Shown here: positions 8,447 through 17,986 of the stretch, piece after piece
Numbering within the stretch: the first letter of the stretch is position 1
Layout: every line of letters begins with the position of its first letter
Source of the DNA: Roseibium sp. HPY-6
GTDB taxonomy: Bacteria; Pseudomonadota; Alphaproteobacteria; Rhizobiales; Stappiaceae
Assembly (NCBI RefSeq): GCF_040530035.1
Contig: NZ_JBEWCD010000001.1
Span: 1,054,001-1,118,000 of the forward strand
DNA length: 64,000 nucleotides
Direction of reading: 5' to 3'
Notes under the pieces: generated by a model
What the model saw: only the letters and a program-made list of their open reading frames with translations
Databases searched by the model: none
Told to the model about the DNA's origin: nothing
Position numbers and translations under genes: made by a program

Positions 8447-9086
8447 GGAAATCATTGCACGCCGTGTTGCCCAGGAAATAAAGCCCGACACGCTGGTCAA
8501 CCTCGGTATCGGGTTGCCCTCGATGGTCGCCAATTATCTGCCAAAGGAAGTTCACGTCTTTTTCCAGGCTGAAAACGGGGTCATCGGCTTAGGTGCCCGA
8601 CCGCCGGAAGGCATGGAAGATCCGGATCTGACAGACGCCGGCGGCGGTTTCGTCACCGCAGTTCCAGGCGCTGCATCGATCGATAGCGCCATGAGCTTCG
8701 GTCTGATCCGCGGTGGACACCTCGACATGACGGTCCTGGGCGGATTGCAGGTCGATGAGCGCGGCTATCTCGCAAACTGGATGGTGCCGGGCAAAATGGT
8801 GCCCGGAATGGGAGGGGCGATGGACCTTGTCGCCGGTGCACGCCATGTGATCGTTGCGATGGTTCACACCGCAAAGGGCAAACCGAAGATCCTGCATGAG
8901 TGCAGCTTGCCTCTGACAGCCCAGCGCAGGGTGAGCCTTGTTGTGACGGAAATGGCAGTCATTGAGCCAACCGCTGACGGGCTTTTGCTGAAAGAAACCG
9001 GACCGGATACCACGGTCGACGAAATCCTTTCGGCCACGGAAGCTAATCTGATTGTGCGCGGCGATGTGCCCAAAATGCGCCTTTGA
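8436..9086 (+). CDS. 3-oxoacid/acetate CoA-transferase, subunit B
   Basis: 216 residues. The catalytic glutamate that forms the glutamyl-CoA thioester is Glu46 in QAENGVIGLG. VNLGIGLPSMVANYL near residue 21 is the conserved beta-subunit start. The gene starts inside the alpha-subunit gene. Its stop TGA (9084-9086) abuts the stop of the convergent MocR gene with no gap. It works only as a complex with subunit A. Acetoacetate produced by the carnitine operon elsewhere in this window could be a substrate, but that link is speculative. Confidence 0.9.
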   Translation: MEAKEIIARRVAQEIKPDTLVNLGIGLPSMVANYLPKEVHVFFQAENGVIGLGARPPEGMEDPDLTDAGGGFVTAVPGAASIDSAMSFGLIRGGHLDMTVLGGLQVDERGYLANWMVPGKMVPGMGGAMDLVAGARHVIVAMVHTAKGKPKILHECSLPLTAQRRVSLVVTEMAVIEPTADGLLLKETGPDTTVDEILSATEANLIVRGDVPKMRL

Positions 9087-10568
9087 TCATGCAGGCGGCG
9101 TGAAGCCACCCTCATCAAGCAGTGTCCCCAGGCGCTCCACACCCTCGCTTATCTGTTCGGCGCTCGCATCGGCAAACCCGATAATCAGCCCGGAACGGCC
9201 GGCTTCCATTTGATAACAGTTGCTCAAGGGAGAAACGGCAAATCCGTGTTTCTGCATCGCAACTGCGAGCGCAATATCGTTAACCGGTTCTCGAAACAAT
9301 GCTGCCACCTGAACGTTTCCACTCGGAGGCTCTACTTCGATGCGATTGTCGAGCCGCTCCATGAGCGTTCGGACAAGCAGAGTGCCGCGCTCTTCGTAAA
9401 CTCTCCGGATGTGTTTAATGTGTTTCTGGTATGCGCCGCTGTCCATGAAACTGGCCAGCGCGAGCTGAACCTGCACGCTGGCTGCACACCCCATGTTGCG
9501 CATGAGTTGCTCCAAAGGCTCAATCAATTTCGACGGAACGACGCAGTAGGCCAGGCGAAGCCCCGGCATCAGGCTCTTTGAAAACGTGCCGAGATAAATG
9601 ACCTGGCCTTCATCCGCGAGGCCGTAAAGCGCGGCGACGGGTCGGCCGGAAAAAAGAAATTCGCTGTCATAGTCATCTTCAAGGATGACGGCACCGCTTG
9701 CACTTGTGACTTCCAGAAGCGACAAACGGCGCCGCAGCGGCATCCTGTTTCCCAGTGGATACTGATGTGACGGTGTCACGTAAATGAGTTTCGGAGGCTG
9801 GCAGGACACTGGCATGCGTTCAGCATCCGCACCGAAGTGATCAACCGGGAGCGGCCGAACATTCAAGCCGGCCACTTCAAATGCGGTGCGGGCGCCCAGG
9901 TAGCCCGGCTCCTCCAACCACGCGTCATCGCCTGGTTCGGAAAGGGCCAGGGACAAAAGCGACAGGCTGGCCTGCATCGAGCTGGTGACAAGGACCTGCT
10001 CCGGTTGACACCGAACACCGCGTTCGGCGGCAACATGCCGGGCGAGTTCCGCCCTTAGCGCGGGAACACCTGAATAATTCTGATATTGAAGATCGGGACT
10101 TCGTTCCATCCGGGCGGCACGGCGCAGACACCTCGCCCATTCTTCATAGGGAAAGCTGTCCAATGCCGGCGCGCCTGGCTGAAGCGCGCCCTGCCCGTAT
10201 GCCCATCCTTCGCCGCGCACATTTTGCGACATCCGCTCACCGCGCTTGGACAGGCTCAGGGAACCGGAAGGTGACCCAAGCGTCGCAAGGCTCCCTTCCG
10301 GCGGCAGATCTTCGGTCACCCGCGGCGCAGCGCCCGCCTTGACGGAAATGATACCTTCGGCTTGCAGGAGATCATAAGCGGCATTCACCGTGTTTCGCGC
10401 CACGCTGAGGGACGCCGCGAGCCGCCGCGTGGACGGGAGTCTGGTCCCGGACGTGAGAAGTCCTGCCCGGACCGCAGCGCGGAAACCGCGATAAATCTGT
10501 TCAGCGAGCGGAATTTGCTCCGAACGGTCCAGCGTAAGGACACCTTCCGGAATAACTGGTTCTTTCAT
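9087..10568 (-). CDS. MocR/PdxR-type GntR regulator with aminotransferase-like domain
   Basis: 493 residues. Residues 1-80 form a GntR winged helix (LPSTRRLAASLSVARNTVNA). The rest is a fold-type I aminotransferase-like domain with the PLP-lysine motif GTFSKSLMPGLRLAY and the DDYDSEF aspartates. These regulators sense PLP or amino-compound adducts. It is divergent from a pyridoxamine-oxidase-like flavoprotein gene, the classic arrangement for MocR proteins and their targets, so that gene is the likely target. Length and both domains are normal. Confidence 0.92.
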   Translation of the reverse strand: MKEPVIPEGVLTLDRSEQIPLAEQIYRGFRAAVRAGLLTSGTRLPSTRRLAASLSVARNTVNAAYDLLQAEGIISVKAGAAPRVTEDLPPEGSLATLGSPSGSLSLSKRGERMSQNVRGEGWAYGQGALQPGAPALDSFPYEEWARCLRRAARMERSPDLQYQNYSGVPALRAELARHVAAERGVRCQPEQVLVTSSMQASLSLLSLALSEPGDDAWLEEPGYLGARTAFEVAGLNVRPLPVDHFGADAERMPVSCQPPKLIYVTPSHQYPLGNRMPLRRRLSLLEVTSASGAVILEDDYDSEFLFSGRPVAALYGLADEGQVIYLGTFSKSLMPGLRLAYCVVPSKLIEPLEQLMRNMGCAASVQVQLALASFMDSGAYQKHIKHIRRVYEERGTLLVRTLMERLDNRIEVEPPSGNVQVAALFREPVNDIALAVAMQKHGFAVSPLSNCYQMEAGRSGLIIGFADASAEQISEGVERLGTLLDEGGFTPPA

Positions 10569-10648
10569 TTTTTAAAAACCGGATCTTTCATAAGTCCAGT
10601 TTATCGGAGAAACCGGTCGGGACAAGTCTTACTTTATTGGAGAATCCA
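10569..10648. promoter_or_regulatory. Divergent promoter region with direct repeats (MocR target)
   Basis: The 80 bases between the two divergent genes hold repeated AAACCGG (10576-10582 and 10610-10616) and repeated TCTTTCAT (10561-10568 and 10584-10591). MocR proteins usually bind direct repeats in such divergent regions. Assignment as operator is inference. Confidence 0.35.
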
Positions 10649-11323
10649 ATGTCGACACTGGAAAAGCGTCAGACTGCAGACAAGCCGGGTTACGCCAAGA
10701 TCCGCCAGATGAACAGGGGAAGTTACGACCGCGCGCTTGCCTATGAGATCCTGGATTCAGGTATGGTCGCCCATTGCGGTTTCATCCACGAAGACCGGCC
10801 TATGGTGATTCCGATGGCCTATGCCCGGATCGACGACCGTCTTTATATCCACGGCGCAAGCACCACTCGGATCGTCAAGGATAATGCAAACGGCGTTCCA
10901 GCCAGCCTGACCGTCACGCTTCTTGACGGCCTGGTGGTTGCCCGTTCGGCCTTCCACCATTCGATGAATTACCGCTGTGTGATTGTGCACGGTACTGCGC
11001 GCCTTGTCGAAGACCACGATGAACAGATCGAAGCACTCGCGGCGATAACAGATCATCTGCTGCCAGGCCGCTGGGACGAGTGCCGGGACATGATACCAAA
11101 GGAACACAAGGCAACAGGCGTTCTTGTGCTGGATATTGAGCACGCGAGCACAAAGGTGAGAACCGGTGGACCGGTAGACGACAAAATGGATCTGGGAACA
11201 GATCTTTGGGCCGGTGTTGTACCGATCACGACGGCGTTGGGCCAGCCGTTCAACGCCTATGACGTTCCTGACGAGACCCCGGTACCGGAGTCTGTCCCAG
11301 CCGCCAGACGGAAATTTGCCTGA
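10649..11323 (+). CDS. Pyridoxamine 5'-phosphate oxidase-like flavin-binding protein
   Basis: 224 residues from ATG 10649 with TTGGAG upstream; a TTG at 10637 inside that site is not a likely start. The split-barrel flavin-nucleotide-binding fold shows AHCGFIHEDRPMVIPMAYA, DDRLYIHGAS and the internal YRCVIVHGTARLV strand, as in the Pyridox_ox_2/NimA-like group. Members bind FMN or F420-like cofactors and are often of unknown substrate. Its position opposite a MocR regulator suggests a role around vitamin B6 or amine metabolism. A strong terminator follows 18 bases after the stop. Confidence 0.86.
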   Translation: MSTLEKRQTADKPGYAKIRQMNRGSYDRALAYEILDSGMVAHCGFIHEDRPMVIPMAYARIDDRLYIHGASTTRIVKDNANGVPASLTVTLLDGLVVARSAFHHSMNYRCVIVHGTARLVEDHDEQIEALAAITDHLLPGRWDECRDMIPKEHKATGVLVLDIEHASTKVRTGGPVDDKMDLGTDLWAGVVPITTALGQPFNAYDVPDETPVPESVPAARRKFA

Positions 11324-11341
11324 GAAACGGTCAACTCAAAC

Positions 11342-11371
11342 AAAACCCCGCTGTCAAAGCAGCGGGGTTTT
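11342..11371. terminator. Bidirectional intrinsic terminator
   Basis: A perfect 12-base-pair stem (AAAACCCCGCTG / CAGCGGGGTTTT) with a 6-base loop, and a T-run on either strand. It sits between the convergent flavoprotein and lytic transglycosylase genes. Confidence 0.9.
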
Positions 11372-11434
11372 ACTTCTCATCCTAAATCCGGCTGACCTGC
11401 ATACCGGACGATATGTGACCGCCATGTCACGCAA

Positions 11435-12181
11435 TCAGCTGGATGCCATGATCCGCTTGACCTTGCTACAGTAGCGACGGCTCACGGGATTCATGCGCTT
11501 GGCATAGTGACCGGCGTTATAGCGCAAGATCGTACCGCAGAGATCGCCATTGGCTTTCTGGTGAGCACCCGCCAGGTACTTCATGCCCCATTCGATGTTG
11601 GTTTCGGGATCATAGAGTGCCTTGGTGGAGCCGCGGTAACCGATCCCGCGTGCCGTAGCAGGCTTGATCTGCATCAGACCGACTTCGCCTGCGCGCCCGC
11701 GCGCCCTCGGGTTGAAGTTACTTTCAATTTCAACAACGGCCTTGGCGATCTGTACCGGAACCCCGTGCCTTGCTGCCGCCTTGCGGATCAATCTGGCAAA
11801 TTCGGCCTGTTTCGCCGGTGACTTCCGGGCCTGAACGGTTTTCGACGACGACTGCGCCTTCGATTTGGCAGCTTGCTTGGTTTTCGCGTTGACGCTCGCC
11901 TTGGCCGCCGTCTTTTTCTTTTTGGAAGCGGTTGATTTGGCTGTCTTGCCCGGCGTTTTTTCCGTCTTTGGCTCTATGACGTGCAAAATGGGGTCAGAGC
12001 CTGAACCGACCTGCTCTCTCGACGCGAGAGCCTCTGAGTCCTTTTTCACCTTGTCCGGATCAATGACGTGCAGAATTGGATCTGCACCCGAGCTCGCCGC
12101 CATCGCGATCGGTGCGACGGATGATGTTGCGAAGGCGAAAAGACAAAGCGCCCCAGTGAGTTTTGTAAATGACCGTAACAT
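11435..12181 (-). CDS. Exported lytic transglycosylase (SLT domain)
   Basis: 248 residues. A signal peptide (residues 1-28, ending PIAMA) is followed by two copies of DPILHVI (34-40 and 63-69), a Lys/Ala/Ser-rich linker (about 76-122) and a C-terminal SLT domain. The catalytic Glu153 is in VVEIESNFNPRA, with GLMQIKPATARGIG and the YNAG motif downstream. It cleaves peptidoglycan glycan strands in the periplasm. The basic linker could hold the protein at the negatively charged wall. A convergent terminator lies after the gene; it has its own upstream region, separate from the amidase operon. Confidence 0.92.
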   Translation of the reverse strand: MLRSFTKLTGALCLFAFATSSVAPIAMAASSGADPILHVIDPDKVKKDSEALASREQVGSGSDPILHVIEPKTEKTPGKTAKSTASKKKKTAAKASVNAKTKQAAKSKAQSSSKTVQARKSPAKQAEFARLIRKAAARHGVPVQIAKAVVEIESNFNPRARGRAGEVGLMQIKPATARGIGYRGSTKALYDPETNIEWGMKYLAGAHQKANGDLCGTILRYNAGHYAKRMNPVSRRYCSKVKRIMASS

Positions 12182-12474
12182 TCGTCCAGCCCTTTTGGTT
12201 TTCGTTGCGGTTGAAATCGGGGCGGAGAAATGCAGGACGGGTGAGACGAAATTTAGCGCAGTCCAATCACGTTTTATTTCAAATTATAACAGCAATTTAC
12301 CGATAATTCGGGCCTGAATCTGTCGGTTCTGACGCTTTGTGACAAAACGGCGTCCGATTTTCGGCAAATTCCCGACAATCGCAAGAACATATGTGACGCA
12401 GTGCAAAAAGAGAGCCCCAATAATGCTGCGCCGCAAAAGAGCAAAACAAGCCTCAAAGTCGGCTTCGGCAAGCT

Positions 12475-13239
12475 CTAGACGGAAAATGAAGGGAGTTTGC
12501 GCAAGAGGGAATTGAGCGTTTCAATCGTCGAGTGATCTGCGACCCCATCGACCTTGTCCTGCCTGAAATGTCGCTGAAATGCCGTGACCACGTGTTTCGT
12601 CTTCGTATCGAAAACACCGTTGATGTCGATATCGTAGCCGTAAAGACCAAGCATGGATTGCAGCGCTTCCACCGGTTGCCCAGTGTCGCCTTCCTGCATA
12701 AGCAGTCCGGCAACGATCGGATGCGGCTCGACATAAAGACCGACGCCCGCTGCAGAAAGATCATCCCATGGAAACAGTTCGCCCGGATCCTCCTTGCGGT
12801 CCGGCGCAATGTCGGAATGTGCAAGCACCATCCACGGCAGAATATTGTGGCGCTGGCAGATGTCGTGCAGCAACGGCACCAATGCTTCGATCTGTGCGTC
12901 CGGAAAGGCCCTGTACCCGAATTCATGACCCGGGTTGACAATTTCCACTCCTATGGAGCGGGAATTGATGTCTTTCTCGCCTTTCCAGAAGCTGCGCCCG
13001 GCGTGCCATGCCCGTCTGACTTCGGGTACGCACTGCAAAATGGCACCATCTTCGTGAACCAGATAGTGTGCTGAGACCTCCGTTCGGGGATCGCACAATC
13101 TCTGTACGGCGTCTTCGGCGGACTTCATTCCCGTGTAATGAAGTACAAGCATGTCAATGGGCGCGCCTTGAGACCTTTCACCATGGTTCGGTGAGGGATG
13201 GACAGTCGCCTTTACGCTCGTGTCAGTTGCAACACTCAT
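12475..13239 (-). CDS. N-acetylmuramoyl-L-alanine amidase (AmiD-type)
   Basis: 254 residues. The amidase_2 domain (about 25-170) shows the zinc site: LHYTGM, the HAGRSFW stretch and HSDIAPDRKEDPGELF. A C-terminal peptidoglycan-binding domain follows (about 185-250: LQSMLGLYGYDIDINGVFDTKT). No signal peptide is seen, so it may act on recycled muropeptides in the cytosol or be exported by another route. The ATG overlaps the stop of the DjlA-like gene (ATGA), so the two are co-translated. Family length and domain order are normal. Confidence 0.92.
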   Translation of the reverse strand: MSVATDTSVKATVHPSPNHGERSQGAPIDMLVLHYTGMKSAEDAVQRLCDPRTEVSAHYLVHEDGAILQCVPEVRRAWHAGRSFWKGEKDINSRSIGVEIVNPGHEFGYRAFPDAQIEALVPLLHDICQRHNILPWMVLAHSDIAPDRKEDPGELFPWDDLSAAGVGLYVEPHPIVAGLLMQEGDTGQPVEALQSMLGLYGYDIDINGVFDTKTKHVVTAFQRHFRQDKVDGVADHSTIETLNSLLRKLPSFSV

Positions 13240-13928
13240 ATGCCTCTTTCCGCACAGATCTTGGCCCAGGCATTATTAAGCGCCGCCAGCCGGTCGTTCG
13301 CGATCCGCACGAACTCTTCCGGCACGCCCCGTGCAATGAGCCGGTCAGGATGCGTTTCCTGAACTTCGCGCCGGTACTGAGCTTTCAAATCCGCGTCGCT
13401 CGCCTCTGGTCCCAATCCGAGCACTTCGTAGGGATTGCCATCGTTTCGCACATGTCTTGCAAGGACTTTGGAAAATTCCCGCTCGTCCAGTCCGAATAAC
13501 GCCGCCACCCTCGAAAGATAACCAATTTCACTTTCGTGAACGACCCCGTCAGCTTTCGCGATGTGGAATAAACCGTCGAGGATATCGAGCAAGGTCTTGC
13601 GATCATAAGGGAAGAGATCGGCAAGTTTCTTGGCATAGACTTCAAACCCCGCGACGTCTTCCTGAGCCAGATTGAATAGCCTGGAAACGTTGCGCTCTTC
13701 GTTGGGCGGAACTTCGAAAAGTTCACGGAATGCAATGATCTCGTCAGTCGTGACAACACCGTCGGCCTTGGCCATCTTGGCTGACAGAGCAATCATCGCC
13801 ACGGTAAAACCGACGCTTCTTGTCCCCTCCGGCCGTGCCAGAACGAGTTGGACAAGCCTGTCGACCACGTGCGCGCCACCCGTTCCGATCGCGCTGACAA
13901 TGCTGCCGATACTGCTCCAGACGCTCAA
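13236..13928 (-). CDS. DjlA-like co-chaperone (TerB + J domain)
   Basis: 230 residues. A TerB-like helical domain (about 40-150: AKMAKADGVVTTDEI repeated as HIAKADGVVHESEIG) precedes a C-terminal J domain (about 165-230) with the DnaK-stimulating HPD in QETHPDRLIARG. DjlA proteins recruit DnaK at the inner membrane. Here the N-terminal 30 residues are amphipathic rather than a clear membrane span. Overlap with the amidase gene suggests a joint envelope role. Confidence 0.9.
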   Translation of the reverse strand: MSVWSSIGSIVSAIGTGGAHVVDRLVQLVLARPEGTRSVGFTVAMIALSAKMAKADGVVTTDEIIAFRELFEVPPNEERNVSRLFNLAQEDVAGFEVYAKKLADLFPYDRKTLLDILDGLFHIAKADGVVHESEIGYLSRVAALFGLDEREFSKVLARHVRNDGNPYEVLGLGPEASDADLKAQYRREVQETHPDRLIARGVPEEFVRIANDRLAALNNAWAKICAERGI

Positions 13929-14194
13929 TAACAGCTCCTGCTGTGGCCAAAACCCGTTTCGATCCGCCTCCAGGTTTCAACGCGAATCGATGTTTCCAAA
14001 GACTCTTATCGGCAGTCACTACTTTTGACTAGAACCGGCCTTCCAGGAAACGCACATTCCTGAAATTACGTTCGATTTTTACTCAGCGGAACGTCAGTTA
14101 CAAATGCCTCGCACAATTTCCCGATATTCATGATGGTTAAAGGATTTCTGCTTAGGATTGTATGACACGTGTTTGAAGAACGGTACCGAGCCGG

Positions 14195-16366
14195 ATGGCG
14201 ATCCCACTCGTAAGAAGCAACATTGTCATATTCTTCATTTCGATGACGCTGGTTCTGATACTTGCGCTCGGCGTCTACGTGAGCAATCGCCTGCTGACGC
14301 ATTGGCTGCTGGTAGGCGCTCTCGAACAGGACTACGTTCATCAGCAAGCCAGTATCCAGGACATATTGAAATCCTACGCGGTTCCAATGGTCAAAGAGCC
14401 AGCGAGCGAACTCCAGGGGCTGCGCTTGTCACTTCCGCTGACAACTGATGCGGGTCCTGCCGTCTCACCAAAACTGATGGCTGAACTTCACACTGTCCTG
14501 AAGCATCAGTATGCGGATTCCACGATCCTCGATACAGCCGTTGTATTCCCGCCACAGGCTGTTGAGCAGGACCCAAGCCTGCCGGACTTCGCGAAAATCA
14601 ACTGGCTTTCGACAAAAAGGCTTTCTTCCGTAAGAGCGTTGAACCAAGCCTGGGCCGCGTTCAATTCGAACGCGACTTTGTCTGTCATACCCGACATGAC
14701 CTGGTTTGGCGCTTTCGGTTCGACGGCCGTTGTCGTTTACAATCCGGGAACATCGCAGGCCCTTGCGCCCAGCGTCGTTTTGCTCGTAACGCAGTCGGAA
14801 ATTCTGGAAAGCCTGTCGGGGCTGATTTGGTCAATCAGTGCATCGATCAGCGTGCTGTGCCTGATATCGTTTGCTTTTGCTGCAATCCTGCTTTGGCTGA
14901 GATTCTATGATCAGGTTCGCACCAACAGCAATATTCAATATCTCGCCCACCACGACACGTTGACAGGTCTGCCAAATCGCGCTGTTTTCAATGCGCGTTT
15001 GGCTGAAGCCCTTCGTCATGCACAGGCGAAGGCATCAAATGTCGGCGTAATGCTGATCGACGTCGACAAATTCAAGGAAATCAACGATACACACGGCCAC
15101 GGCATTGGTGATGTCTTCCTGCAGATCGTCGGTGAACGCCTGCAGACCGTCTTTCACAAACACCTGGTAGCACGCCTGTCTGGCGATGAATTCGCAGTCC
15201 TGCTCACTTCCGTTTCAGATCCGGCGCGCATGACGCGCCTTGCAACCGACATGATTGCTGCCACCGCGGCCCCGTGCATCATTGATGGAAGAGAAATCAA
15301 ATTGTCGCTCTCCATCGGGCTTGCGCGCGCAACGGACGGGTCGTGGCGCGTTTCAAGGCTTTTACATTGCGCTGATCTTGCACTTTACAACGCCAAGCAC
15401 AGCGGACGTTCGACGTTCTCGTGGTACACGCCCGGCCTCGACGCAGAGGCACAGAAACGCAAAGAAGTTGAAAACGGGTTGGTCAAAGCTCTCAAGCTGG
15501 ACCAGTTCAAACTCGTTTATCAGCCGCAATATACCCTTCGCGACGGAACTTTGCGCGGCTACGAGGCGCTTGTGCGCTGGGAACATCCTGCCAAGGGTGA
15601 AATCAGGCCCGATCTCTTCATTCCGATCGCCGAAGACTGCGGCCTGATCGATGACATCGGGACGTGGGTTTTGAACAACGCCTGCCGTGAGGCAATGCTC
15701 TGGGAAGATCAGAGCCGCCGCGTGGCCGTCAACGTTTCGGCCGCCCAGTTCGTCGCGGGCGAGACGCAAAAACGGGTTGCCCAGGCCCTTCAGAACTCTG
15801 GCCTGGACCCAAGCCGTCTTGAGATCGAGATTACCGAAAGTCTTCTGATTTCAAACACCGAAGCCGTGATTGAAACCCTGCGGCAAATCCATGAAATGGG
15901 TGTGTCGATCGCAATGGACGATTTCGGCACGGGATACTCTTCACTCAGCTATCTCAGCCTTTTCCCGTTTGACAAAATCAAGATCGACCAGACTTTTGTA
16001 CAAAATCTCGGCAAGGATACCAGTACGGACGCAATCGTAACGTCTATTGTGGGGCTCGGCCGCTCGTTGAACGTGACGATCACCGCGGAAGGGGTCGAAA
16101 CGGAAGAGCAGGCCGTGCTTCTGAGTGCTGCAGGTTGCGACCTCGTGCAAGGCTTCATGTTCGGCAAGCCGGACACCGTTGAACGGCATGAGGCCGACTA
16201 CCCCGTCTTTCCGCATAACTCGTCGGGCGGTTTCTGGTTCCCGCAAAAACGCGAACAGGGAAAGCTGAAGCCCAAGATCAAGCTTTCACCAAAGCTTGCG
16301 CAAGTGGCCTCATTGTCGGCAGCGGAAGCAACGGCGGTAGAAAAAAGCGATAGCGTTACCGGTTGA
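14195..16366 (+). CDS. Membrane GGDEF-EAL cyclic-di-GMP enzyme
   Basis: 723 residues. Membrane spans at about 8-32 and 212-238 bracket a ~180-residue periplasmic sensor region. The GGDEF domain (about 250-410) carries SGDEF at 329-333 instead of GGDEF, with DVDKFKEINDTHGH intact. The EAL domain (about 430-685) has EAL at 457-459, EIEITES, and DDFGTGYSSLSYL, all needed for c-di-GMP hydrolysis. A phosphodiesterase with a modified, perhaps still active, cyclase half is most likely. The last ~30 residues are a low-complexity Lys/Ala tail. It is monocistronic. Confidence 0.93.
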   Translation: MAIPLVRSNIVIFFISMTLVLILALGVYVSNRLLTHWLLVGALEQDYVHQQASIQDILKSYAVPMVKEPASELQGLRLSLPLTTDAGPAVSPKLMAELHTVLKHQYADSTILDTAVVFPPQAVEQDPSLPDFAKINWLSTKRLSSVRALNQAWAAFNSNATLSVIPDMTWFGAFGSTAVVVYNPGTSQALAPSVVLLVTQSEILESLSGLIWSISASISVLCLISFAFAAILLWLRFYDQVRTNSNIQYLAHHDTLTGLPNRAVFNARLAEALRHAQAKASNVGVMLIDVDKFKEINDTHGHGIGDVFLQIVGERLQTVFHKHLVARLSGDEFAVLLTSVSDPARMTRLATDMIAATAAPCIIDGREIKLSLSIGLARATDGSWRVSRLLHCADLALYNAKHSGRSTFSWYTPGLDAEAQKRKEVENGLVKALKLDQFKLVYQPQYTLRDGTLRGYEALVRWEHPAKGEIRPDLFIPIAEDCGLIDDIGTWVLNNACREAMLWEDQSRRVAVNVSAAQFVAGETQKRVAQALQNSGLDPSRLEIEITESLLISNTEAVIETLRQIHEMGVSIAMDDFGTGYSSLSYLSLFPFDKIKIDQTFVQNLGKDTSTDAIVTSIVGLGRSLNVTITAEGVETEEQAVLLSAAGCDLVQGFMFGKPDTVERHEADYPVFPHNSSGGFWFPQKREQGKLKPKIKLSPKLAQVASLSAAEATAVEKSDSVTG

Positions 16367-16420
16367 CCGACCGTTTGGTTACGCATCGCCAAAGGCGGCG
16401 TTTATCAAGCAAAAAGATCA

Positions 16421-17161
16421 TCACGCAACTGCATCTTGAGCTGCCAAAGCGGCGGCATTTTGCTTCTCGCGTGCCGACTTCCGCTCCGAGTAACGATCAA
16501 CCAGGTAATCCGAGCGGCCTCGTATCATCAGCGTGAACTTCATCAGCTCTTCAACGACGTCGACGACACGGTCATAGAGCGGTGAAGGTTTCATTCTGCC
16601 CTCATCGTCAAACTCCAGATAGGCTTTGGGCACCGAGGACTGGTTCGGGATCGTCACCATGCGCATCCATCGCCCAAGGATCCGCATTTGGTTGACCGCA
16701 TTGAAGGATTGCGAGCCTCCGGAAACCTGCATCAAGGCCAGGGTCTTGCCCTGTGTTGGCCGGATTGCGCCGGTGCTTAAAGGTATCCAGTCGATTTGCG
16801 ACTTCATGACACCTGTCATCGCACCGTGACGTTCGGGTGAGCACCATACCTGGGCTTCCGACCAGGCGCAGAGGTCTCGCAGTTCAGCAACCTTGGGATG
16901 GCTTGTGTCGGCATCGTCGGGCAACGGCAAGCCGGCTGGATTGAACACCCGCGTTTCCGCGCCGAATGTCTTGAGTAACCGCTCAGCCTCGAGCGCCAAA
17001 AAGCGGCTGTAGGACCGCTCCCGCAACGATCCGTAGAGCAGCAATATGCGCGGCGCGTGAGTGATGGGCTCGGCAGCAGCCAATTGCGTTTCGGAAACGT
17101 TCGAATAGTCTTCACCGGAAACATTCGGAAGATCAGAAAGAAGCCTTTCAGTATCAGTCAT
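16421..17161 (-). CDS. arsH: ArsH, NADPH-dependent FMN organoarsenical oxidase
   Basis: 246 residues. The flavodoxin-like FMN-binding loop is [14 protein letters not shown], followed by the ArsH hallmark stretches [19 protein letters not shown] and [19 protein letters not shown]. ArsH oxidises trivalent methylated or aromatic arsenicals to less toxic pentavalent forms. It overlaps arsC by 8 bases and is the last gene of arsR-arsC-arsH. Length is typical. Confidence 0.95.
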   Translation of the reverse strand: MTDTERLLSDLPNVSGEDYSNVSETQLAAAEPITHAPRILLLYGSLRERSYSRFLALEAERLLKTFGAETRVFNPAGLPLPDDADTSHPKVAELRDLCAWSEAQVWCSPERHGAMTGVMKSQIDWIPLSTGAIRPTQGKTLALMQVSGGSQSFNAVNQMRILGRWMRMVTIPNQSSVPKAYLEFDDEGRMKPSPLYDRVVDVVEELMKFTLMIRGRSDYLVDRYSERKSAREKQNAAALAAQDAVA

Positions 17162-17567
17162 TCGATGCCCCGGACGTCACCACCTCGCCATCTTCTTTTT
17201 TGAATGAACCAATATCCGCCGGCAACAGATCCATCACCTTTTCAGAGGGCCGGCAAAGACGGACACCCTTGTCGCTGACAACGATCGGCCGATTGATCAG
17301 GATCGGATGCTCCATCATAAAATCGATCAGTTGATCGTCCGTCCATTTGTCTTCGCCAAGCTCAAGTTCGTCATATGGCGTGCCTTTCTTGCGCAGCAGA
17401 TCACGGACAGAAATACCCATGAGTGCAATCAGCTCCACCAGCTTGTCCCGGCTGGGCGGTGTTTTCAGATATTCGATAACTTCGGGCTCGACGCCGGCTT
17501 CGCGGATCATTGCAAGCGTGTTTCGGGACGTGCCGCATTTCGGGTTGTGGTAAATCGTGATGGTCAT
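17154..17567 (-). CDS. arsC: Arsenate reductase (glutaredoxin-coupled)
   Basis: 137 residues. The active-site cysteine is Cys11 in [11 protein letters not shown], with arginines in the downstream INRPIVV and [11 protein letters not shown] regions that hold arsenate. It reduces As(V) to As(III) using glutathione and glutaredoxin. It lies 15 bases after arsR and overlaps arsH. No ArsB or Acr3 efflux gene is present in this operon, so removal of the As(III) formed must use a distant gene. Confidence 0.95.
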   Translation of the reverse strand: MTITIYHNPKCGTSRNTLAMIREAGVEPEVIEYLKTPPSRDKLVELIALMGISVRDLLRKKGTPYDELELGEDKWTDDQLIDFMMEHPILINRPIVVSDKGVRLCRPSEKVMDLLPADIGSFKKEDGEVVTSGASND

Positions 17568-17582
17568 AACTTTCCCAGGATT

Positions 17583-17921
17583 TCAGGGCTTTGGTTGGGT
17601 GTTTGTGTCTCTTTCGGGAAACCCGCAAATAGCAGGATTGTTGCCGCAACAATCCTCCATCAGGAAAGTCAGCAGAGTGTTCATTTGCCCGAAATCGACT
17701 GCATACCGGATATGCCTGCCTTCCCTTTGGGCCGTCAGCAACCCGGCGCGCTCCAAGGTGGTCAGATGAAAGGACATCCGTGTCGGCTGGACGCTCAGTT
17801 TGTCCGCGATCACACCTGATGGCAGGCCGAGCGGCCCATGGCTTACGAGAAGCCGGAAGGCTGCAAGCCGGTCCTCCTGCGCGAGCGCTCCCAAGGCAGA
17901 GACTGCAGTTTCCTGTTTCAT
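17583..17921 (-). CDS. arsR: ArsR-family As(III)-responsive repressor
   Basis: 112 residues. The winged helix reads LPSGVIADKLSVQPTRMSFH. The C-terminal cysteines Cys91, Cys92 and Cys99 (EDCCGNNPAIC) match the layout of the Acidithiobacillus-type ArsR site, where two adjacent cysteines and a third a few residues later bind As(III). It lacks the ELCVCDL cysteines of the E. coli R773 type. It is the first gene of the ars operon, with an inverted repeat 8 bases before its start. Confidence 0.93.
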   Translation of the reverse strand: MKQETAVSALGALAQEDRLAAFRLLVSHGPLGLPSGVIADKLSVQPTRMSFHLTTLERAGLLTAQREGRHIRYAVDFGQMNTLLTFLMEDCCGNNPAICGFPERDTNTQPKP

Positions 17922-17929
17922 ATTTCGAT

Positions 17930-17949
17930 ACTACAAGAATTTTTGTAGT
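17930..17949. promoter_or_regulatory. Probable ArsR operator
   Basis: ACTACAA-N6-TTGTAGT, a perfect inverted repeat in an AT-rich stretch just upstream of the arsR start, where autorepression by ArsR is expected. Confidence 0.6.
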
Positions 17950-17986
17950 TTGCAACGCACAAAAGACTGTTCAAGCGTCCAAAAAC

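Noticed and set aside
12274..12471. 65-codon minus-strand frame after the amidase gene
   Set aside because: It starts only with TTG three bases after the amidase stop, has no ribosome site, and its tail is low-quality sequence; a weak hairpin there fits better.
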